NCBI RefSeq assembly: GCF_019049325.1
Contig: NZ_JAGMUO010000034.1
Location: forward strand, 79,195-143,194
Reading direction: 5' to 3'
From: Streptomyces sp. AC512_CC834
GTDB taxonomy: Bacteria; Actinomycetota; Actinomycetes; Streptomycetales; Streptomycetaceae
Length of the DNA: 64,000 nt
A program made the position numbers and the translations under genes. The number at the start of each line of letters is the position of its first letter. The stretch's first letter is position 1. Under the pieces are notes generated by a model, which saw only the letters and a program-made list of their open reading frames with translations, ran no database searches and was not told the origin of the DNA. Below, in pieces: positions 53,461-63,646 of the stretch.

Positions 53461-54224
53461 CACTGCTGCGCGACCACGACCTGGCACGCGCCTTCGACCA
53501 CGCCTCGCACACCTACGACCGCCTCACGGCCCTCAACCCGGGCTACCGCACCGACCTGCTGCGCTCGGCGCGACGCCTGCGGCTGCCCGACGGCGGAGCC
53601 GGTCTGCACCTGCTCGACCTCGGCTGCGGCACCGGCGCCTCCACCCTGGCGCTGCTGCGAGCCGCCCCGCGCGCCCGGATCACGGCCGTCGACGCGTCGG
53701 CCGGCATGCTGCGGCGGGCCCTGGCCAAACCGTGGCCTGCCCGCGTGCGCTTCCGGCACCTGACCGCCGAGGAGGTGGCCAGGACCGGGGACGACCTCTA
53801 CGACGCCGTCTTCGCCGCCTACCTGTTTCGCAACGTCACCGACCCGGACGACGTCCTCGGGAGCGTCCGGGCTCTGCTGCGACCGGGCGGTCGGCTCGCC
53901 GTCCACGAGTACAGCCTCAGTGGCTCCGCCGCCCACCGCGTCCTGTGGGCAACCGTGTGCCAAGGAATGATCATCCCCGCCGGCACCCTCACCGGCGACC
54001 GCGCGCTCTACCGCCATCTGTGGCGCAGCGTCCTCGACTTCGACACCGCCCCGGCCTTCACCGCCCGGCTGACGCAAGCGGGTTTCACTCATCCGCGGGC
54101 CGTGCCCGTCGCCGGCTGGCAGACCGGCATCGTGCACTCCTTCCTGGCCGGCAACGGCCCTGCGGCGGCCACTGCGGCATCGGCGGCCGTGGCGTCCACG
54201 GCGGTCACGGCGGACGCCCGGTGA
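53457..54224 (+). CDS. crtT: SAM methyltransferase CrtT
   Basis: 255 aa from ATG at 53457, overlapping the crtY stop. Class I methyltransferase: LHLLDLGCGTGASTLALLRAAPRARITAVDASAGML (motif I), DAVFAAYLFRNVTDPDDVLGSVRALLRPGGRLAVHEYS (motifs II-III). In the isorenieratene cluster CrtT is a methyltransferase whose need for the end product is debated. The C-terminal tail is Ala/Val-rich (AATAASAAVASTAVTADAR). It is coupled to crtU. Confidence 0.9.
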   Translation: MTLLRDHDLARAFDHASHTYDRLTALNPGYRTDLLRSARRLRLPDGGAGLHLLDLGCGTGASTLALLRAAPRARITAVDASAGMLRRALAKPWPARVRFRHLTAEEVARTGDDLYDAVFAAYLFRNVTDPDDVLGSVRALLRPGGRLAVHEYSLSGSAAHRVLWATVCQGMIIPAGTLTGDRALYRHLWRSVLDFDTAPAFTARLTQAGFTHPRAVPVAGWQTGIVHSFLAGNGPAAATAASAAVASTAVTADAR

Positions 54225-55777
54225 GCGGCCCGCACCGCCGCGCCGCACGACGGGGCCGCGACCGCAAGGCAGCGGTCCTGATGCCCCCGCCCGGCCGGGA
54301 CCGGTTCGATGACGCGGACGCGCCGCACGTCGCCGTGGCCGGCGGCGGTGTCGCGGGTCTCGCCGCCGCCGTTCTGCTCGCCGAGCGTGGCGCCCACGTG
54401 ACCCTCTACGAACGGAACGAGTCGCTCGGCGGCCGTCTCGCCGGATGGCGCACCCGTCTGGCGGACGGCTCCGAGGCGACCATGAGCCGCGGCTTCCACG
54501 CCTTCTTCCGTCAGTACTACAACCTGCGCGGCCTGCTGCGGCGAACCGACCCAGGGCTCGACCGTCTCCGCCCGCTGCCCGACTACCCCCTGCGGCACAG
54601 CGGAGGACTGACCGACAGCTTCGCCCGCGTCCCGCGCACACCGCCCCTCAGCGCGCTCGGCTTCGTCGCCCTGAGCCCCACCTTCGGCCCGCGCGACCTG
54701 GCCGCCATGGACCCCCGGGCAGCGCTGCCACTCCTCGACGTCCGCGTTCCCGAGGTCTACGACCGCTTCGACTCGCTCGGCGCGACGGCGTTCCTGGACC
54801 GCGTAGGCTTCCCGCAGGCGGCGCACCATCTCGCGTTCGAGGTGTTCTCCCGCAGCTTCTTCGCGGACCCTCGTGAACTGTCCGCCGCCGAACTCCTGCT
54901 GATGTTCCACATCTACTTCCTGGGCTCGTCCGAGGGCCTCCTCTTCGACGTGCCGGACGACCCGTTCCCGCAGGCCCTGTGGGAACCCCTCGGTGACTAC
55001 CTCCGGCGCCTGGGAGTGCAGGTGCGCACCGGCACCCCCGTGCGCGCCGTGCACCCGGACGACGACGGGGGAGTGACGGTGCGGACCGACACCGCCGCCC
55101 ACCGGCACGACGCCGCGGTGCTCGCGCTCGACCCCGGCGCGCTGCGCGAGACCGTGGCGGCCTCACCCGGCCTCGGCACCCCGGCCTGGCGCGACGACGT
55201 CGCCGCCCTGCGCACCGCGCCGCCCTTCCTCGTCTCCCGGCTCTGGCTCGACCGGCCCGTCCGTGCCGACCGTCCCGGCTTCCTCGGCACCAGCGGCTAC
55301 GACGGCCTGGACAACATCAGCGTCCTGGACCGCTACGAGGGGGAGGCCGCCCGCTGGGCCGCCAGAACCGGCGGAGCGGTGGTGGAACTGCACGCCTACG
55401 CCGTCGAAGCCGGCGCGGACCGGGAGCCGGTCCAAAAGCGCGTGCTCGACAGTCTGCGCCGGGTCTACCCCGAGACGGCCGGCGCACAGATCGTCGACGC
55501 GCGGTACGAGTGGCGTGCCGACTGCCCGTTCTTCCCGGTCGGCTCCCATGCCCGGCGGCCCACCGTGTCGACCCCCCACCCCCGGGTGACGCTCGCCGGG
55601 GACGCCATCCGCTGCGACCTGCCGGTGGCTCTCATGGAACGCGCCGCCACCACCGGCTTTCTGGCGGCGGGTGAGCTGCTCGCCCGGTGGGGCGTGCGCG
55701 GGCAGGTGCTGTGGACGGTGCCCCGTGCGGGCCGTTCACCCGCGCTGAGAGCACTCGGCGCACTCGGCAGACGCTGA
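54221..55777 (+). CDS. crtU: beta-carotene desaturase/methyltransferase CrtU
   Basis: 518 aa from GTG at 54221, overlapping crtT. FAD motif at ~residue 38 (HVAVAGGGVAGLAAAVLLAERGAHVTLYERNESLGGRLAGWR), then MSRGFHAFFRQYYNLRGLLRRTDP and VTLAGDAIRCDLPVALMERAATTGFLAAG. It converts beta-carotene to the aromatic isorenieratene by ring aromatisation with a methyl shift. The first ~25 residues are basic and may not be needed. Last gene of the crtYTU operon. Confidence 0.92.
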   Translation: MSGPHRRAARRGRDRKAAVLMPPPGRDRFDDADAPHVAVAGGGVAGLAAAVLLAERGAHVTLYERNESLGGRLAGWRTRLADGSEATMSRGFHAFFRQYYNLRGLLRRTDPGLDRLRPLPDYPLRHSGGLTDSFARVPRTPPLSALGFVALSPTFGPRDLAAMDPRAALPLLDVRVPEVYDRFDSLGATAFLDRVGFPQAAHHLAFEVFSRSFFADPRELSAAELLLMFHIYFLGSSEGLLFDVPDDPFPQALWEPLGDYLRRLGVQVRTGTPVRAVHPDDDGGVTVRTDTAAHRHDAAVLALDPGALRETVAASPGLGTPAWRDDVAALRTAPPFLVSRLWLDRPVRADRPGFLGTSGYDGLDNISVLDRYEGEAARWAARTGGAVVELHAYAVEAGADREPVQKRVLDSLRRVYPETAGAQIVDARYEWRADCPFFPVGSHARRPTVSTPHPRVTLAGDAIRCDLPVALMERAATTGFLAAGELLARWGVRGQVLWTVPRAGRSPALRALGALGRR

Positions 55778-55792
55778 GTGCCCTGTCCCGGA

Positions 55793-55820
55793 CTCGGTGC
55801 CCGAGGTGCGGGGCCGCACC
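55793..55820. terminator. hairpins between crtU and crtV
   Basis: CTCGG (55793-55797) pairs with CCGAG (55801-55805), and GGTGCGG (55805-55811) pairs with CCGCACC (55814-55820). They lie between converging operons and probably terminate both. Confidence 0.6.
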
Positions 55821-55846
55821 CGGTGTCGGCCCGTCCGCCGCCACGC

Positions 55847-56860
55847 TCACCCCGGGAACCGCCCGGTGCTCCGCAGCGCCCAGCGCCGCTCCGCGTAGGC
55901 GAGGTCGTCGCGCCACAGCCGCCCGGCCGTCCGGCGCATCAGCGGGCGCAAGGCGGGAGCGACGGCCCGCGCCAGTGCGAAACCGCGCCGGTCCGAGGCG
56001 GCGACGACCGCCTCGACCACGGCGGTCCGAGGCTGCCCGGCCCCGGCCCCTGCTCCGGTCAGCGGCGTGGCATGCGTCTCCACCACGGATGTCGCTCCCT
56101 CGCCCTCGATGATCCGCATGAGCACCGTGCGCGGCCCGGGAGTCGTGAACTCGGCCCGCACCGGGACCACAAGACGGCCCGTCACGCGGAACGAGACATC
56201 GACCACGAACGCGTCGTCCTCATCGCCCCGGGGAGGCCGCACCACCGTCAGGTCGACGAACGAGTACGGATGGAACCAGGAACCGTGCCACGGATCCAGC
56301 CGGTTGGCGACCACGTCCTGCGGCTCGCACCGACCCACCGCGACGAACACGGCGTCCACCGCGGCGCCCGTCGTCGGACGCTGCGGCACCAGCGGCCGCG
56401 CCAACGGTTCCTCGCCGCCCACCGAGTCCAGCCGGACCCAGACAAGCACCCCGTCGTCGTACACGGGATACGGTTCCCAGCCCGCGCGGGGACCCCCGTC
56501 CAGGGCCAGTCCGTGCCAGTGACACACCAGCGTGCCGCAGACCACCCGGCTGTCGCGCAGGGGCGCCCCGAGGTGCGGACAGGCGCCGGGCCCGGCGCGC
56601 AGTTCACCCGTGTCCGAGCGCCACAGTACGACTTCGACGCCGCCCACCGTCCTGCCGCGGGGCGGACCACCCGGCCGGACCTCACGTGAGGCACCGACGA
56701 CGAACCAGTTGCCGGCCGGACGGGAAGAGGCGCGCTTCAGCGCCTCGGCGATCAGGGCCGGGCGCGCCTCCTGCCAGGTCGGGGTCTGCGCTGCCCAGTC
56801 CGACCGGCCCCGTCGCCGCAGCGGCGCGGTCCAGCCGGTCCGATTCCGTCGCTCGGTCAC
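55847..56860 (-). CDS. crtV: Rieske 2Fe-2S/DUF5914 protein CrtV
   Basis: 337 aa from GTG at 56860, overlapping the crtB stop. Residues ~45-140 are a Rieske domain: CPHLGAPL and CHWHG give the Cys-x-His/Cys-x2-His ligands, and a DUF5914 C-terminal domain follows ([26 protein letters not shown]). It occupies the crtV place of the published crtEIBV operon. CrtV was originally annotated as a methylesterase, which the sequence does not support: I see an oxygenase-type electron-transfer domain. Its catalytic role is unproven. Confidence 0.85.
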   Translation of the reverse strand: MTERRNRTGWTAPLRRRGRSDWAAQTPTWQEARPALIAEALKRASSRPAGNWFVVGASREVRPGGPPRGRTVGGVEVVLWRSDTGELRAGPGACPHLGAPLRDSRVVCGTLVCHWHGLALDGGPRAGWEPYPVYDDGVLVWVRLDSVGGEEPLARPLVPQRPTTGAAVDAVFVAVGRCEPQDVVANRLDPWHGSWFHPYSFVDLTVVRPPRGDEDDAFVVDVSFRVTGRLVVPVRAEFTTPGPRTVLMRIIEGEGATSVVETHATPLTGAGAGAGQPRTAVVEAVVAASDRRGFALARAVAPALRPLMRRTAGRLWRDDLAYAERRWALRSTGRFPG

Positions 56861-57855
56861 CGCGTCGGTCCTTTCACCTGACGTGCCGTGCCAGTCGCCG
56901 ACGGCGTCCGACGCCGGTTCCGTGTGCGCCACCGTGCGTCGGCGATCCGTGCGAAACCGGCAGCGGCCGAGGCCGCACGGCGTCGGCGGGACACCACCGC
57001 ACGGCGATGCAGAACCGTGTAGTCCTGATCCGCGATCGCGTCGAGGATGCCACCGTAGAGCGTGAAAGCGGTGCGGATACAGGGCCGTACACGCGGATCG
57101 AGCATGGCGATGCCCGGCTCCGCATCCCGGTACACGTCCCTCGTCATTGCCTCGGCCGCGGCGAGCGCCGCGCGGATCCTCGGATCGCGCCGCCCCGTGC
57201 CGCGGCTCCACTCCAGCAGCTCCCGGTCCACGCCGTGCGCGGCGAGCAGGTCCGCCGGCAGGTACACACGGCCCCGGTCCAGGTCCTCGCCCACGTCCCG
57301 CAGGAAGTTCGTGAGCTGGAACGCCACCCCCAGAGCCGCCGCGTGCGGCGCCGCCTCCTCACGGGGGACGACCGTGCCGAGGACCGGCAGCATCTGCAGA
57401 CCGATCACCGCGGCCGAGCCGTGCATGTACGCCCGCAGCTCCGCGTAGGTCGGATAGTCCGTGACGTGCAGGTCGCTGCGCATCGACGTCAGGAAGTCGG
57501 CGAACAGCGAGTGGTCGATGCCGTACCGGTCGGCGGTGTCGGCGACGGCCCGCACCACCGGCTCGTCCCCGCCGCCGCCGCTGCGCAGCGCGTGCGCGAG
57601 GTCGCCCTCCAGACACTTGAGCAGCCGGTCGCGCTCGGGGGGTGCCTCGCGCCGCTCCAGGTCGTCCACGATGTCGTCCGCCCACCGGGCGAAGCCGTAC
57701 AGCGCGTGCACGGCCGAACGATGCTCCACCGGCAGCAGGCGCGTGGCCAGGAAGTAGGTCCTGCCATACCGGGCGTTCAACTCCCGGCAGCGGGTGTACG
57801 CATACCGCAGCGCGGGGTCCGTGACACCCGCGGCGTCCAGTTCACGACGGGTCAT
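56857..57855 (-). CDS. crtB: phytoene synthase CrtB
   Basis: 332 aa from ATG at 57855, overlapping the crtI stop by 14 bp. Squalene/phytoene synthase motifs: [33 protein letters not shown] (first Asp-rich DDIVD), [25 protein letters not shown] (second Asp-rich). It condenses two GGPP to phytoene. The C terminus ([19 protein letters not shown]) is a basic tail. Third gene of crtEIBV. Confidence 0.92.
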   Translation of the reverse strand: MTRRELDAAGVTDPALRYAYTRCRELNARYGRTYFLATRLLPVEHRSAVHALYGFARWADDIVDDLERREAPPERDRLLKCLEGDLAHALRSGGGGDEPVVRAVADTADRYGIDHSLFADFLTSMRSDLHVTDYPTYAELRAYMHGSAAVIGLQMLPVLGTVVPREEAAPHAAALGVAFQLTNFLRDVGEDLDRGRVYLPADLLAAHGVDRELLEWSRGTGRRDPRIRAALAAAEAMTRDVYRDAEPGIAMLDPRVRPCIRTAFTLYGGILDAIADQDYTVLHRRAVVSRRRRAASAAAGFARIADARWRTRNRRRTPSATGTARQVKGPTR

Positions 57856-59410
57856 GGGCACCTGCCACAGGTGGGGCGCAGGAGCCGGCCGGGGTGGACA
57901 CCCGCCGGCCACTCAGGGATCGGCGATGCGCGCCCCCGGTGATCCGGTCGGCGGCGAGTCGGCCGCTGATGAGCACGGTCGGGACTCCGACACCGGGAGT
58001 GGTGCCGCAGCCGGCCAGTACGACGTTCTCGACACCGCGGACGAGGTTGCGGGGGCGGAACGGACCGGTCTGGGCGAAGGTGTGGGAGACCGAGAAGGGG
58101 CTGCCGGCCGCGTGCCCCTGCGCCGTCCAGTCCAGCGGTGTCACGAGCTGCTCCTCCCTGACACTCGCCGAGAAGGCATCCAGCCCCCGGCGTTCCAGTT
58201 CGGCGACGAGGCTGTCGCGGTAGCGCGGCCCGAGGTCCCGCCAGGCCTCGGCGGAGGGGCCGACCGTGGTGTTGGGGCAGGGCGCGAGGACGTAGTGCAG
58301 ATGCCCGCCGGGCGGAGCCAGCGAGGAATCGTGTGCGGTCGGCCTGGTGATCAGCAAAGACGGGTCGCTCATCAGCCGTCCGGTACGGGTCAACTCGTCG
58401 AAGGTCTGCTCCCAGGCAGCACCGAAGGAGAGGGTGTGATGGGCAAGGCCGGGCCAGGTCCGGTCGGTCCCGGCGTGCAGGACCACGGCGGACGGCGAGT
58501 GGCGCAGCCGTACCGGACGCCGTGGAGCACGGCCCAACAGCCGGTATGCGGTGGGCAGTTCGCACGTCAGCACCACCGCATCGCAGGGGATGCGCTCACC
58601 GGAGGCCAGCCGTACGGCGCGTACCCGGCCGGCCGAGCGCTCCAGCCCGGTCACGTCGGAGTTCCAGCAGAAGTCCGCGCCCGCGTCGGCCGCCGCGTCC
58701 GCCATGCCGCGGGGGAGTGCGTGCATGCCGCCCTTGGGGAACCAGACGCCGGCCACCGTGTCCATGTACGCGATCACCGCGTAGGCCGCGAGGGCCCGGG
58801 CCGGGGCCACTCCGGCGTACAGGGCCTGGAAGGAGAAGACCCGGCGCAGCCGCGGATCGGAGAGGAAACGACCGATGCGTGCGTCCAGCCGGCCGAATCC
58901 GCCCAGCGCCGCCAGACGGGCCAGGTCCGGGTGCATGAGCTGGAAGGGGGAGTCGAAGTTGGAGCCGATGAAGCGTCGCATCTGCGCCCGGTACAGCCGC
59001 TCCAGCCAGTCCCGCAGTCCGCGGTAGCCCAGGGCCTCGGCCGGTCCGGCGAATCGTCGCACCTCCGCCTCCATCGCCTCACCGTCGGTGTGCACGTCTA
59101 GCGAGGTGCCGTCCGCGAAGCGGGCCCGGTAGGCCGGGTGCAGGGCCACCAGCTCGACGCGCCGGGCCAGACTGTCACCGACGGCCGCGAACGCCTCGTC
59201 GGCCAGATGCGGCATCGTCAGCACCGTGGGACCGGTGTCCACCTGGTGGCCGCCGAGCTCCACCCGGCCCGCCCGGCCCCCCGGGCTCGCGTCCCGTTCG
59301 ACGACCGTCACCCGGCGGCCCGCTCCCAGCAGGTGCAGGGCACACGCCAGGCCGGACAGTCCGGCACCCACCACGACGACGTGGTCCGTCCGACCCGGCA
59401 CCGTCCTCAC
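57842..59410 (-). CDS. crtI: phytoene desaturase CrtI
   Basis: 522 aa from GTG at 59410, overlapping the crtE stop by GTGA. FAD-binding motif [41 protein letters not shown] at ~residues 10-50; [48 protein letters not shown]-terminal bacterial-desaturase signature [26 protein letters not shown]. It turns phytoene into lycopene. Second gene of crtEIBV. Confidence 0.92.
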   Translation of the reverse strand: MRTVPGRTDHVVVVGAGLSGLACALHLLGAGRRVTVVERDASPGGRAGRVELGGHQVDTGPTVLTMPHLADEAFAAVGDSLARRVELVALHPAYRARFADGTSLDVHTDGEAMEAEVRRFAGPAEALGYRGLRDWLERLYRAQMRRFIGSNFDSPFQLMHPDLARLAALGGFGRLDARIGRFLSDPRLRRVFSFQALYAGVAPARALAAYAVIAYMDTVAGVWFPKGGMHALPRGMADAAADAGADFCWNSDVTGLERSAGRVRAVRLASGERIPCDAVVLTCELPTAYRLLGRAPRRPVRLRHSPSAVVLHAGTDRTWPGLAHHTLSFGAAWEQTFDELTRTGRLMSDPSLLITRPTAHDSSLAPPGGHLHYVLAPCPNTTVGPSAEAWRDLGPRYRDSLVAELERRGLDAFSASVREEQLVTPLDWTAQGHAAGSPFSVSHTFAQTGPFRPRNLVRGVENVVLAGCGTTPGVGVPTVLISGRLAADRITGGAHRRSLSGRRVSTPAGSCAPPVAGAHDPS

Positions 59411-60549
59411 GCGACCTCCTCGGTGCGGCGCCCGGGGACGCCCGAAGCCCGTTCGACCATCGCCGCGAACTCCCCCTGTACGGCGGAGGGCGCCCCGGTC
59501 CGTCCGAAGTGCCGCAGACCGTCGGCCGCCAGTTCCGCGATCTTCGACTCCACCACGGCCCGGGCGCCGGTCCGCTCCAGTGCGGCCCGCATGTGCTCGA
59601 CGGCGTGGCCGGATCGCCCACCCGGGCCGGGGGAGAGTACGGCGGCGGTCTCCTCGTCGCTCTCGGCCTCCGCGAGCCGGAGCGCGACGGCCATGAGATA
59701 GGTGAGCTTGCGCGAACTCAGGTCCTCCCCGGTCGGCTTGCCGGTGACCGCCGGGTCGCCGAACGCGCCGAGGAGGTCGTCCCGGAGCTGGAAGGCCAGT
59801 CCCACGCACCGGCCGGCGGAGCGCAGGGCGTCCAGGGTGTACTCGTCGGCACCGGCCAGTGAGGCGCCCAGCGTCAGTGGCCGCGCGACCGTGTACAGCG
59901 CGCTCTTCAGTACGGCGACCGCCAGCGCCTCCTCGGTGCCCGACGCGCCGGTCGCCTGTGCGTGGATGTCCCGGTACTGCCCGGCGACCATCTCCTCGCG
60001 CATCGCCCGCCATTCGCGATGCAGTCGTGCGCCGTGCGGCGAGCCGAGGGCCGTCTCCGTCAGCAGATCGTCCGCCCACACCAGCGCCAGGTCGCCGGCG
60101 AGCACCGCGGCGGAGGCCGCGAACGTCTCCGGTGGGCCGCTCATCCCGGCGGCCCGGTGCATGCGGGCCAGGTCCACGTGCAGGGCGGGCGCTCCGCGGC
60201 GCAGTGGCGAACCGTCCATCACGTCGTCATGGACGAGCGCGCACGCCTGCACCAGTTCCAGGGCGGCTCCGGTGCCGAGGACAGCCGTCGCGTCGCCCGA
60301 GCCGCCGGCCGCCCGCCATCCGCACCACGTGAACGCCGTGCGCAGCCGTTTGCCGCCGCATCGTACGAACGTCGTGACCCGTCCGGCCACGTCGCGAGCG
60401 AACACCGGATCGGTCGCTCGGGCCTGACGCAGTCGCGCGTCCAGGACACGCTCCAGCACCGCCTCGACGTCCGCGACGGCGTGCAGGGCCGTGAGCGGGT
60501 CCCCGACAGGTCCGTCCGCGCCGGCCACGGCCGACCGTAGTCCAAGCAT
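59407..60549 (-). CDS. crtE: geranylgeranyl diphosphate synthase CrtE
   Basis: 380 aa from ATG at 60549, chosen for the AAGGGG site six bases upstream; a longer frame reaches 60711 but overlaps the photolyase gene. Trans-prenyltransferase motifs: ALVHDDVMDGSPLRRG (first Asp-rich DDxxD), GKRLRTAF, GLAFQLRDDLLGAFGDPAVTGKPTGEDLSSRKLTYL (second Asp-rich). It makes the C20 precursor for carotenoids. First gene of the crtEIBV operon; probably driven by LitS. Confidence 0.92.
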   Translation of the reverse strand: MLGLRSAVAGADGPVGDPLTALHAVADVEAVLERVLDARLRQARATDPVFARDVAGRVTTFVRCGGKRLRTAFTWCGWRAAGGSGDATAVLGTGAALELVQACALVHDDVMDGSPLRRGAPALHVDLARMHRAAGMSGPPETFAASAAVLAGDLALVWADDLLTETALGSPHGARLHREWRAMREEMVAGQYRDIHAQATGASGTEEALAVAVLKSALYTVARPLTLGASLAGADEYTLDALRSAGRCVGLAFQLRDDLLGAFGDPAVTGKPTGEDLSSRKLTYLMAVALRLAEAESDEETAAVLSPGPGGRSGHAVEHMRAALERTGARAVVESKIAELAADGLRHFGRTGAPSAVQGEFAAMVERASGVPGRRTEEVA

Positions 60550-60691
60550 GCGCAACCCCTTCTCACTCGCCGTCACCCGCACACCATTGCTTCGGCTGTC
60601 GCGCAGGGTGTGGATGCACTGGGCACCGTGACCGTCGTAAAAGAGCGGGTTCCCCGCCGGCCGCTCGTCCCACCGGCCCCATCCGTGTGTT

Positions 60692-62191
60692 TCACGGCGG
60701 TGCGTCGCCACGCGTCCGCTCCCGGCGGCGCAGTTCGGTGAGGTCGGTGAGCCGGTCGAGTCCCCGCACGGCGCGGGCGGTGCGGTGGTTGTGCTCCAGC
60801 CGTGCGCGGTGCCGGTCCATGAAGGACCAGTAGCCCGCCGTATAGGGGCAGGCGTGTTCGCCCGTCCGGTCGCCCGGCCGGTACGCGCACCGGCCGCACA
60901 GGTCGCTCATCCGGTTGATGTAGGCACCGCCGGAGGTGTAGGGCTTCGTGGTCATCCGGCCGCCGTCGGCGTACTGGGACATGCCGACGACGTTCGGCAC
61001 CATCACCCAGTCGTACCCGTCCACGAAGCAGCGGTGGAACCAGTCCGTGACCGCGGCGGGATCCCAGCCCCGCTGGAGTGCGTGACTGCCGAGGACCATG
61101 AGCCGGGGGATGTGGTGCGTCCACCCCGTGTCGCGCACCTGGGCCAGGACCGTGCGCAGGCACCGCGCTTGAACCGCGTCCGCGTCCAGGTCGTTCCACC
61201 AGTCCGGCAGCGGTGCGGTGTGGCCCAGGACGTTGGAGCGCCGGTACTCCTCGCCGAAGTACCAGTACAACTGCCACACGTACTCGCGCCAGCCGGCGAC
61301 CTGCCGGACGAAACCCTCGACGCTGTTGAGCGGCGCCCGCCCGGCACGCCACGCCCCTTCCGCCCGCTCGACGCACTCGGCGGGGTCGAGCAGACCCAGG
61401 TTGAGCGAGGAGGAAAGGAGACTGTGGCTCATCACGGGGTCGGCGGCGAGCATCGCGTCCTCGTACGGGCCGAACGCACCGAGCCGGTGCTCGACGAAAC
61501 GCCGCAGTGCCGCCCGGGCCTCGGACCGGGAGGCGGGGAACAGCCGCGGCCCGTCCCGACCGACGAAGGACACGTCGCCGTTCTTCTCCCAGCGGTCGAG
61601 ATCGTGCCGTACCTCGTCGTCGATCTCGTCCTCACGGGGCCGGTACGGCCGGGAAACCGGAAGGGCGGACGCGTCGCGGGGCGGTGGCCGCCGGTTGTCG
61701 TGGTCGTGGTTCCAGTGGCCGCCGGCCGGCCCGTCGCCGTCCATCAGCAGGTCGTGTCCCTGCCGGACCCAGCGGTAGAAGTCCTCCTGGCGAAGCCTCC
61801 GCCCGTCCTTGCCGTCCGCCCACGCCGCGAAGTCGGCCACGGGCACCAGGAACCCGCGCGCGGGGCCCACGGTGACCCGCGGCAGCGAACGCACCAGCCT
61901 CACGGCGGCGTAGGAGGTGGGATGGTGAACGGTCACCCTGTTGCCGCCCGCCGCCCGCGCCAGGCCCTCCCGGTAGGTGTCCGCGCGCACGTAGGTGACC
62001 CGGTCGCCGAGCTCGGCCGCGCGATGGCGCATGGCCGAGAGCACGAGGTGGGCCTTGGCCCGGTGGAAGCGCCGGCGCCGGAACACCGACCGCGCCTCGA
62101 TCATCAGCAGAGGTGTGTCGCGGGTGAGGCCGCTGTCCTGCGAGGGGTGCAGGAAGTGCGGACCGAGCTGGTCGCCGAAGAGCCAGTGCAC
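60692..62191 (-). CDS. iron-sulfur bacterial cryptochrome/(6-4) photolyase
   Basis: 499 aa from GTG at 62191 with GGGAGG upstream. FeS-BCP family: the N terminus MHWLFGDQLGPHFL has no classic photolyase antenna motif. The FAD domain shows NSVEGFVRQVAGWREYVWQLYW and GWTHHIPRLMVLGSHALQRGWDP, and four Cys can ligate a cluster (one in QARCLRTV, two in CGRC near 431-434, one in HACPYTAG). These proteins repair (6-4) photoproducts or sense blue light. Positioned upstream of crtE and behind phr on one strand, so light-linked. Confidence 0.92.
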   Translation of the reverse strand: MHWLFGDQLGPHFLHPSQDSGLTRDTPLLMIEARSVFRRRRFHRAKAHLVLSAMRHRAAELGDRVTYVRADTYREGLARAAGGNRVTVHHPTSYAAVRLVRSLPRVTVGPARGFLVPVADFAAWADGKDGRRLRQEDFYRWVRQGHDLLMDGDGPAGGHWNHDHDNRRPPPRDASALPVSRPYRPREDEIDDEVRHDLDRWEKNGDVSFVGRDGPRLFPASRSEARAALRRFVEHRLGAFGPYEDAMLAADPVMSHSLLSSSLNLGLLDPAECVERAEGAWRAGRAPLNSVEGFVRQVAGWREYVWQLYWYFGEEYRRSNVLGHTAPLPDWWNDLDADAVQARCLRTVLAQVRDTGWTHHIPRLMVLGSHALQRGWDPAAVTDWFHRCFVDGYDWVMVPNVVGMSQYADGGRMTTKPYTSGGAYINRMSDLCGRCAYRPGDRTGEHACPYTAGYWSFMDRHRARLEHNHRTARAVRGLDRLTDLTELRRRERTRGDAPP

Positions 62192-62203
62192 GACGCCTCC
62201 CCG

Positions 62204-63577
62204 TCAGTCCCGGCCGCGCGCGTGTTTGAAGCGGGCCAGGCCGTCGCCGAGGTCGATCAGTGGTTGCGGGTAGTTCAGCCGTGCCCGCTCGTCCTCGGGC
62301 AGCCGCCACGGCTCGTGCACGCGGGCGGGAGGCACGTCCCGCAGCTCCGGAACCCAGCGGCGGACGTACGCGCCGTACGGGTCGAAGCGCTTGCCCTGGA
62401 CCACCGGGTTGAGGACACGATGGGGGCGGGTGTCCGTGCCGGTGCCCGCGACCCACTGCCAGTTGAGCTGGTTGTTGGTGACGTCGCCGTCCACCAGCAG
62501 GTCCAGGAAGTGCCGGGCGCCGATCCGCCAGTCCACGTACAGCGTCTTCGTCAGGAAGCTCGCCACCAGCAGCCGGGCCCGGTTGTGCATCCAGCCCTCG
62601 TGCCGCAACTGGCGCATCGCCGCGTCCACGACCGGGTAGCCGGTGCGGCCCTCCCGCCACGCCGCGACGTCCTTTGACGCCTCCGCCCCGGTGCGCCACC
62701 GGTCGTGCCGGGTGCGGTAGTCCTGGACGGACGCCTCGGGCCGGGCAGCCAGGACCTGATGGTGGAAGTCGCGCCAGCACAACTGCCGCACGAACGCCTC
62801 CGCCCCGGGGCCGCCGTGCTTCCGGGCCCGCTCGACGAGCTCCACCGGTGACAAGGCTCCGAAGTGCAGAAAGGGCGAGAGACGAGAGGTCGCGTCGCCC
62901 GCCATGTCGTCGTGCCGGTCCTCGTACGCCGACAGGTCCTCACGGGCCCAGCGGGCGAAGCGGTCCCGTCCCTCGGCCTCCCCGCCGGCGGGCAGCGCCG
63001 GCGAGATGCCGGACACCTCCTCGTGGGAGGGGAGCGGCTCCCCGCGCACGCCGTCGGGCACCCGCACGGTCCGCGGCGCGGGGTGGACGTCCCGCAACCG
63101 CTGCGTCGACCAGCGGCGGAAGTACGGCGTGAACACGGAGTAGTGGTCGTTGCCCGACGGTGTCACGCTGCCGGGAGCCACAGCGGTGATCACCGCGTCG
63201 TGCACGTGCAGCGCCACGCCGCGATCGCCGAGGGCCTTGCGCAGCAGCTCCTCACGGCGGTGGGCGTAACGGGTGACTCCCGCGGCGACGTGCACCTCGT
63301 CCGCGCCGCACTCGGCGGCGAGCGCGGCAACCTCCCGGGACACCGGCCCCGTGCGCAGCACGAGCCGGCCACCGCGCCGGCGCAGCGAGCCGTCGAGGTC
63401 GCCGAGGCAGTCGGCGAGGAAGGCCGTCCGGTTCGGCGCGTCGAACCCGGCCGCGTGGACACCGGGATCACGCACGAACAAGGGCACCACCTCGTCGGCC
63501 GCCGCGAGCGCGGCGCGCAGCGGCGGATGGTCGTGCAGACGCAGGTCCGAGGTGAACAGGACGACCGCGACGGTCAT
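62204..63577 (-). CDS. phr: CPD deoxyribodipyrimidine photolyase
   Basis: 457 aa. Class I CPD photolyase: VAVVLFTSDLRLHDHPPLRAALAAADEVVPLFVRDP (antenna domain), then FAD domain SRLSPFLHFGALSPVELVERA, FVRQLCWRDFHHQVLAARPE, GYPVVDAAMRQLRHEGWMHNRARLLVASFLTKTLYVDWR, DGDVTNNQLNWQWVAGTGTDTRPHRVLNPVVQGKRFDPYGAYVRRWVPEL. It repairs UV dimers using blue light. Twelve bp separate it from the FeS photolyase gene, so the two are cotranscribed. Confidence 0.95.
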   Translation of the reverse strand: MTVAVVLFTSDLRLHDHPPLRAALAAADEVVPLFVRDPGVHAAGFDAPNRTAFLADCLGDLDGSLRRRGGRLVLRTGPVSREVAALAAECGADEVHVAAGVTRYAHRREELLRKALGDRGVALHVHDAVITAVAPGSVTPSGNDHYSVFTPYFRRWSTQRLRDVHPAPRTVRVPDGVRGEPLPSHEEVSGISPALPAGGEAEGRDRFARWAREDLSAYEDRHDDMAGDATSRLSPFLHFGALSPVELVERARKHGGPGAEAFVRQLCWRDFHHQVLAARPEASVQDYRTRHDRWRTGAEASKDVAAWREGRTGYPVVDAAMRQLRHEGWMHNRARLLVASFLTKTLYVDWRIGARHFLDLLVDGDVTNNQLNWQWVAGTGTDTRPHRVLNPVVQGKRFDPYGAYVRRWVPELRDVPPARVHEPWRLPEDERARLNYPQPLIDLGDGLARFKHARGRD

Positions 63578-63619
63578 GGTGACGCTCCTACGGGTGGTGC
63601 GCTGAGGGACTGGCCCTTA

Positions 63620-63646
63620 TCTCGTCTGTCTCGTCTATCTCGTCGG
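63620..63646. repeat. 9-bp tandem repeat, three copies
   Basis: TCTCGTCTG, TCTCGTCTA, TCTCGTCGG are head to tail between the phr start and the end of the partial SDR gene. No role apparent. Confidence 0.7.

Noticed and set aside
60785..62677. 630-aa plus-strand ORF opposite the photolyase genes
   Set aside because: Shadow of two genes with complete photolyase motifs.
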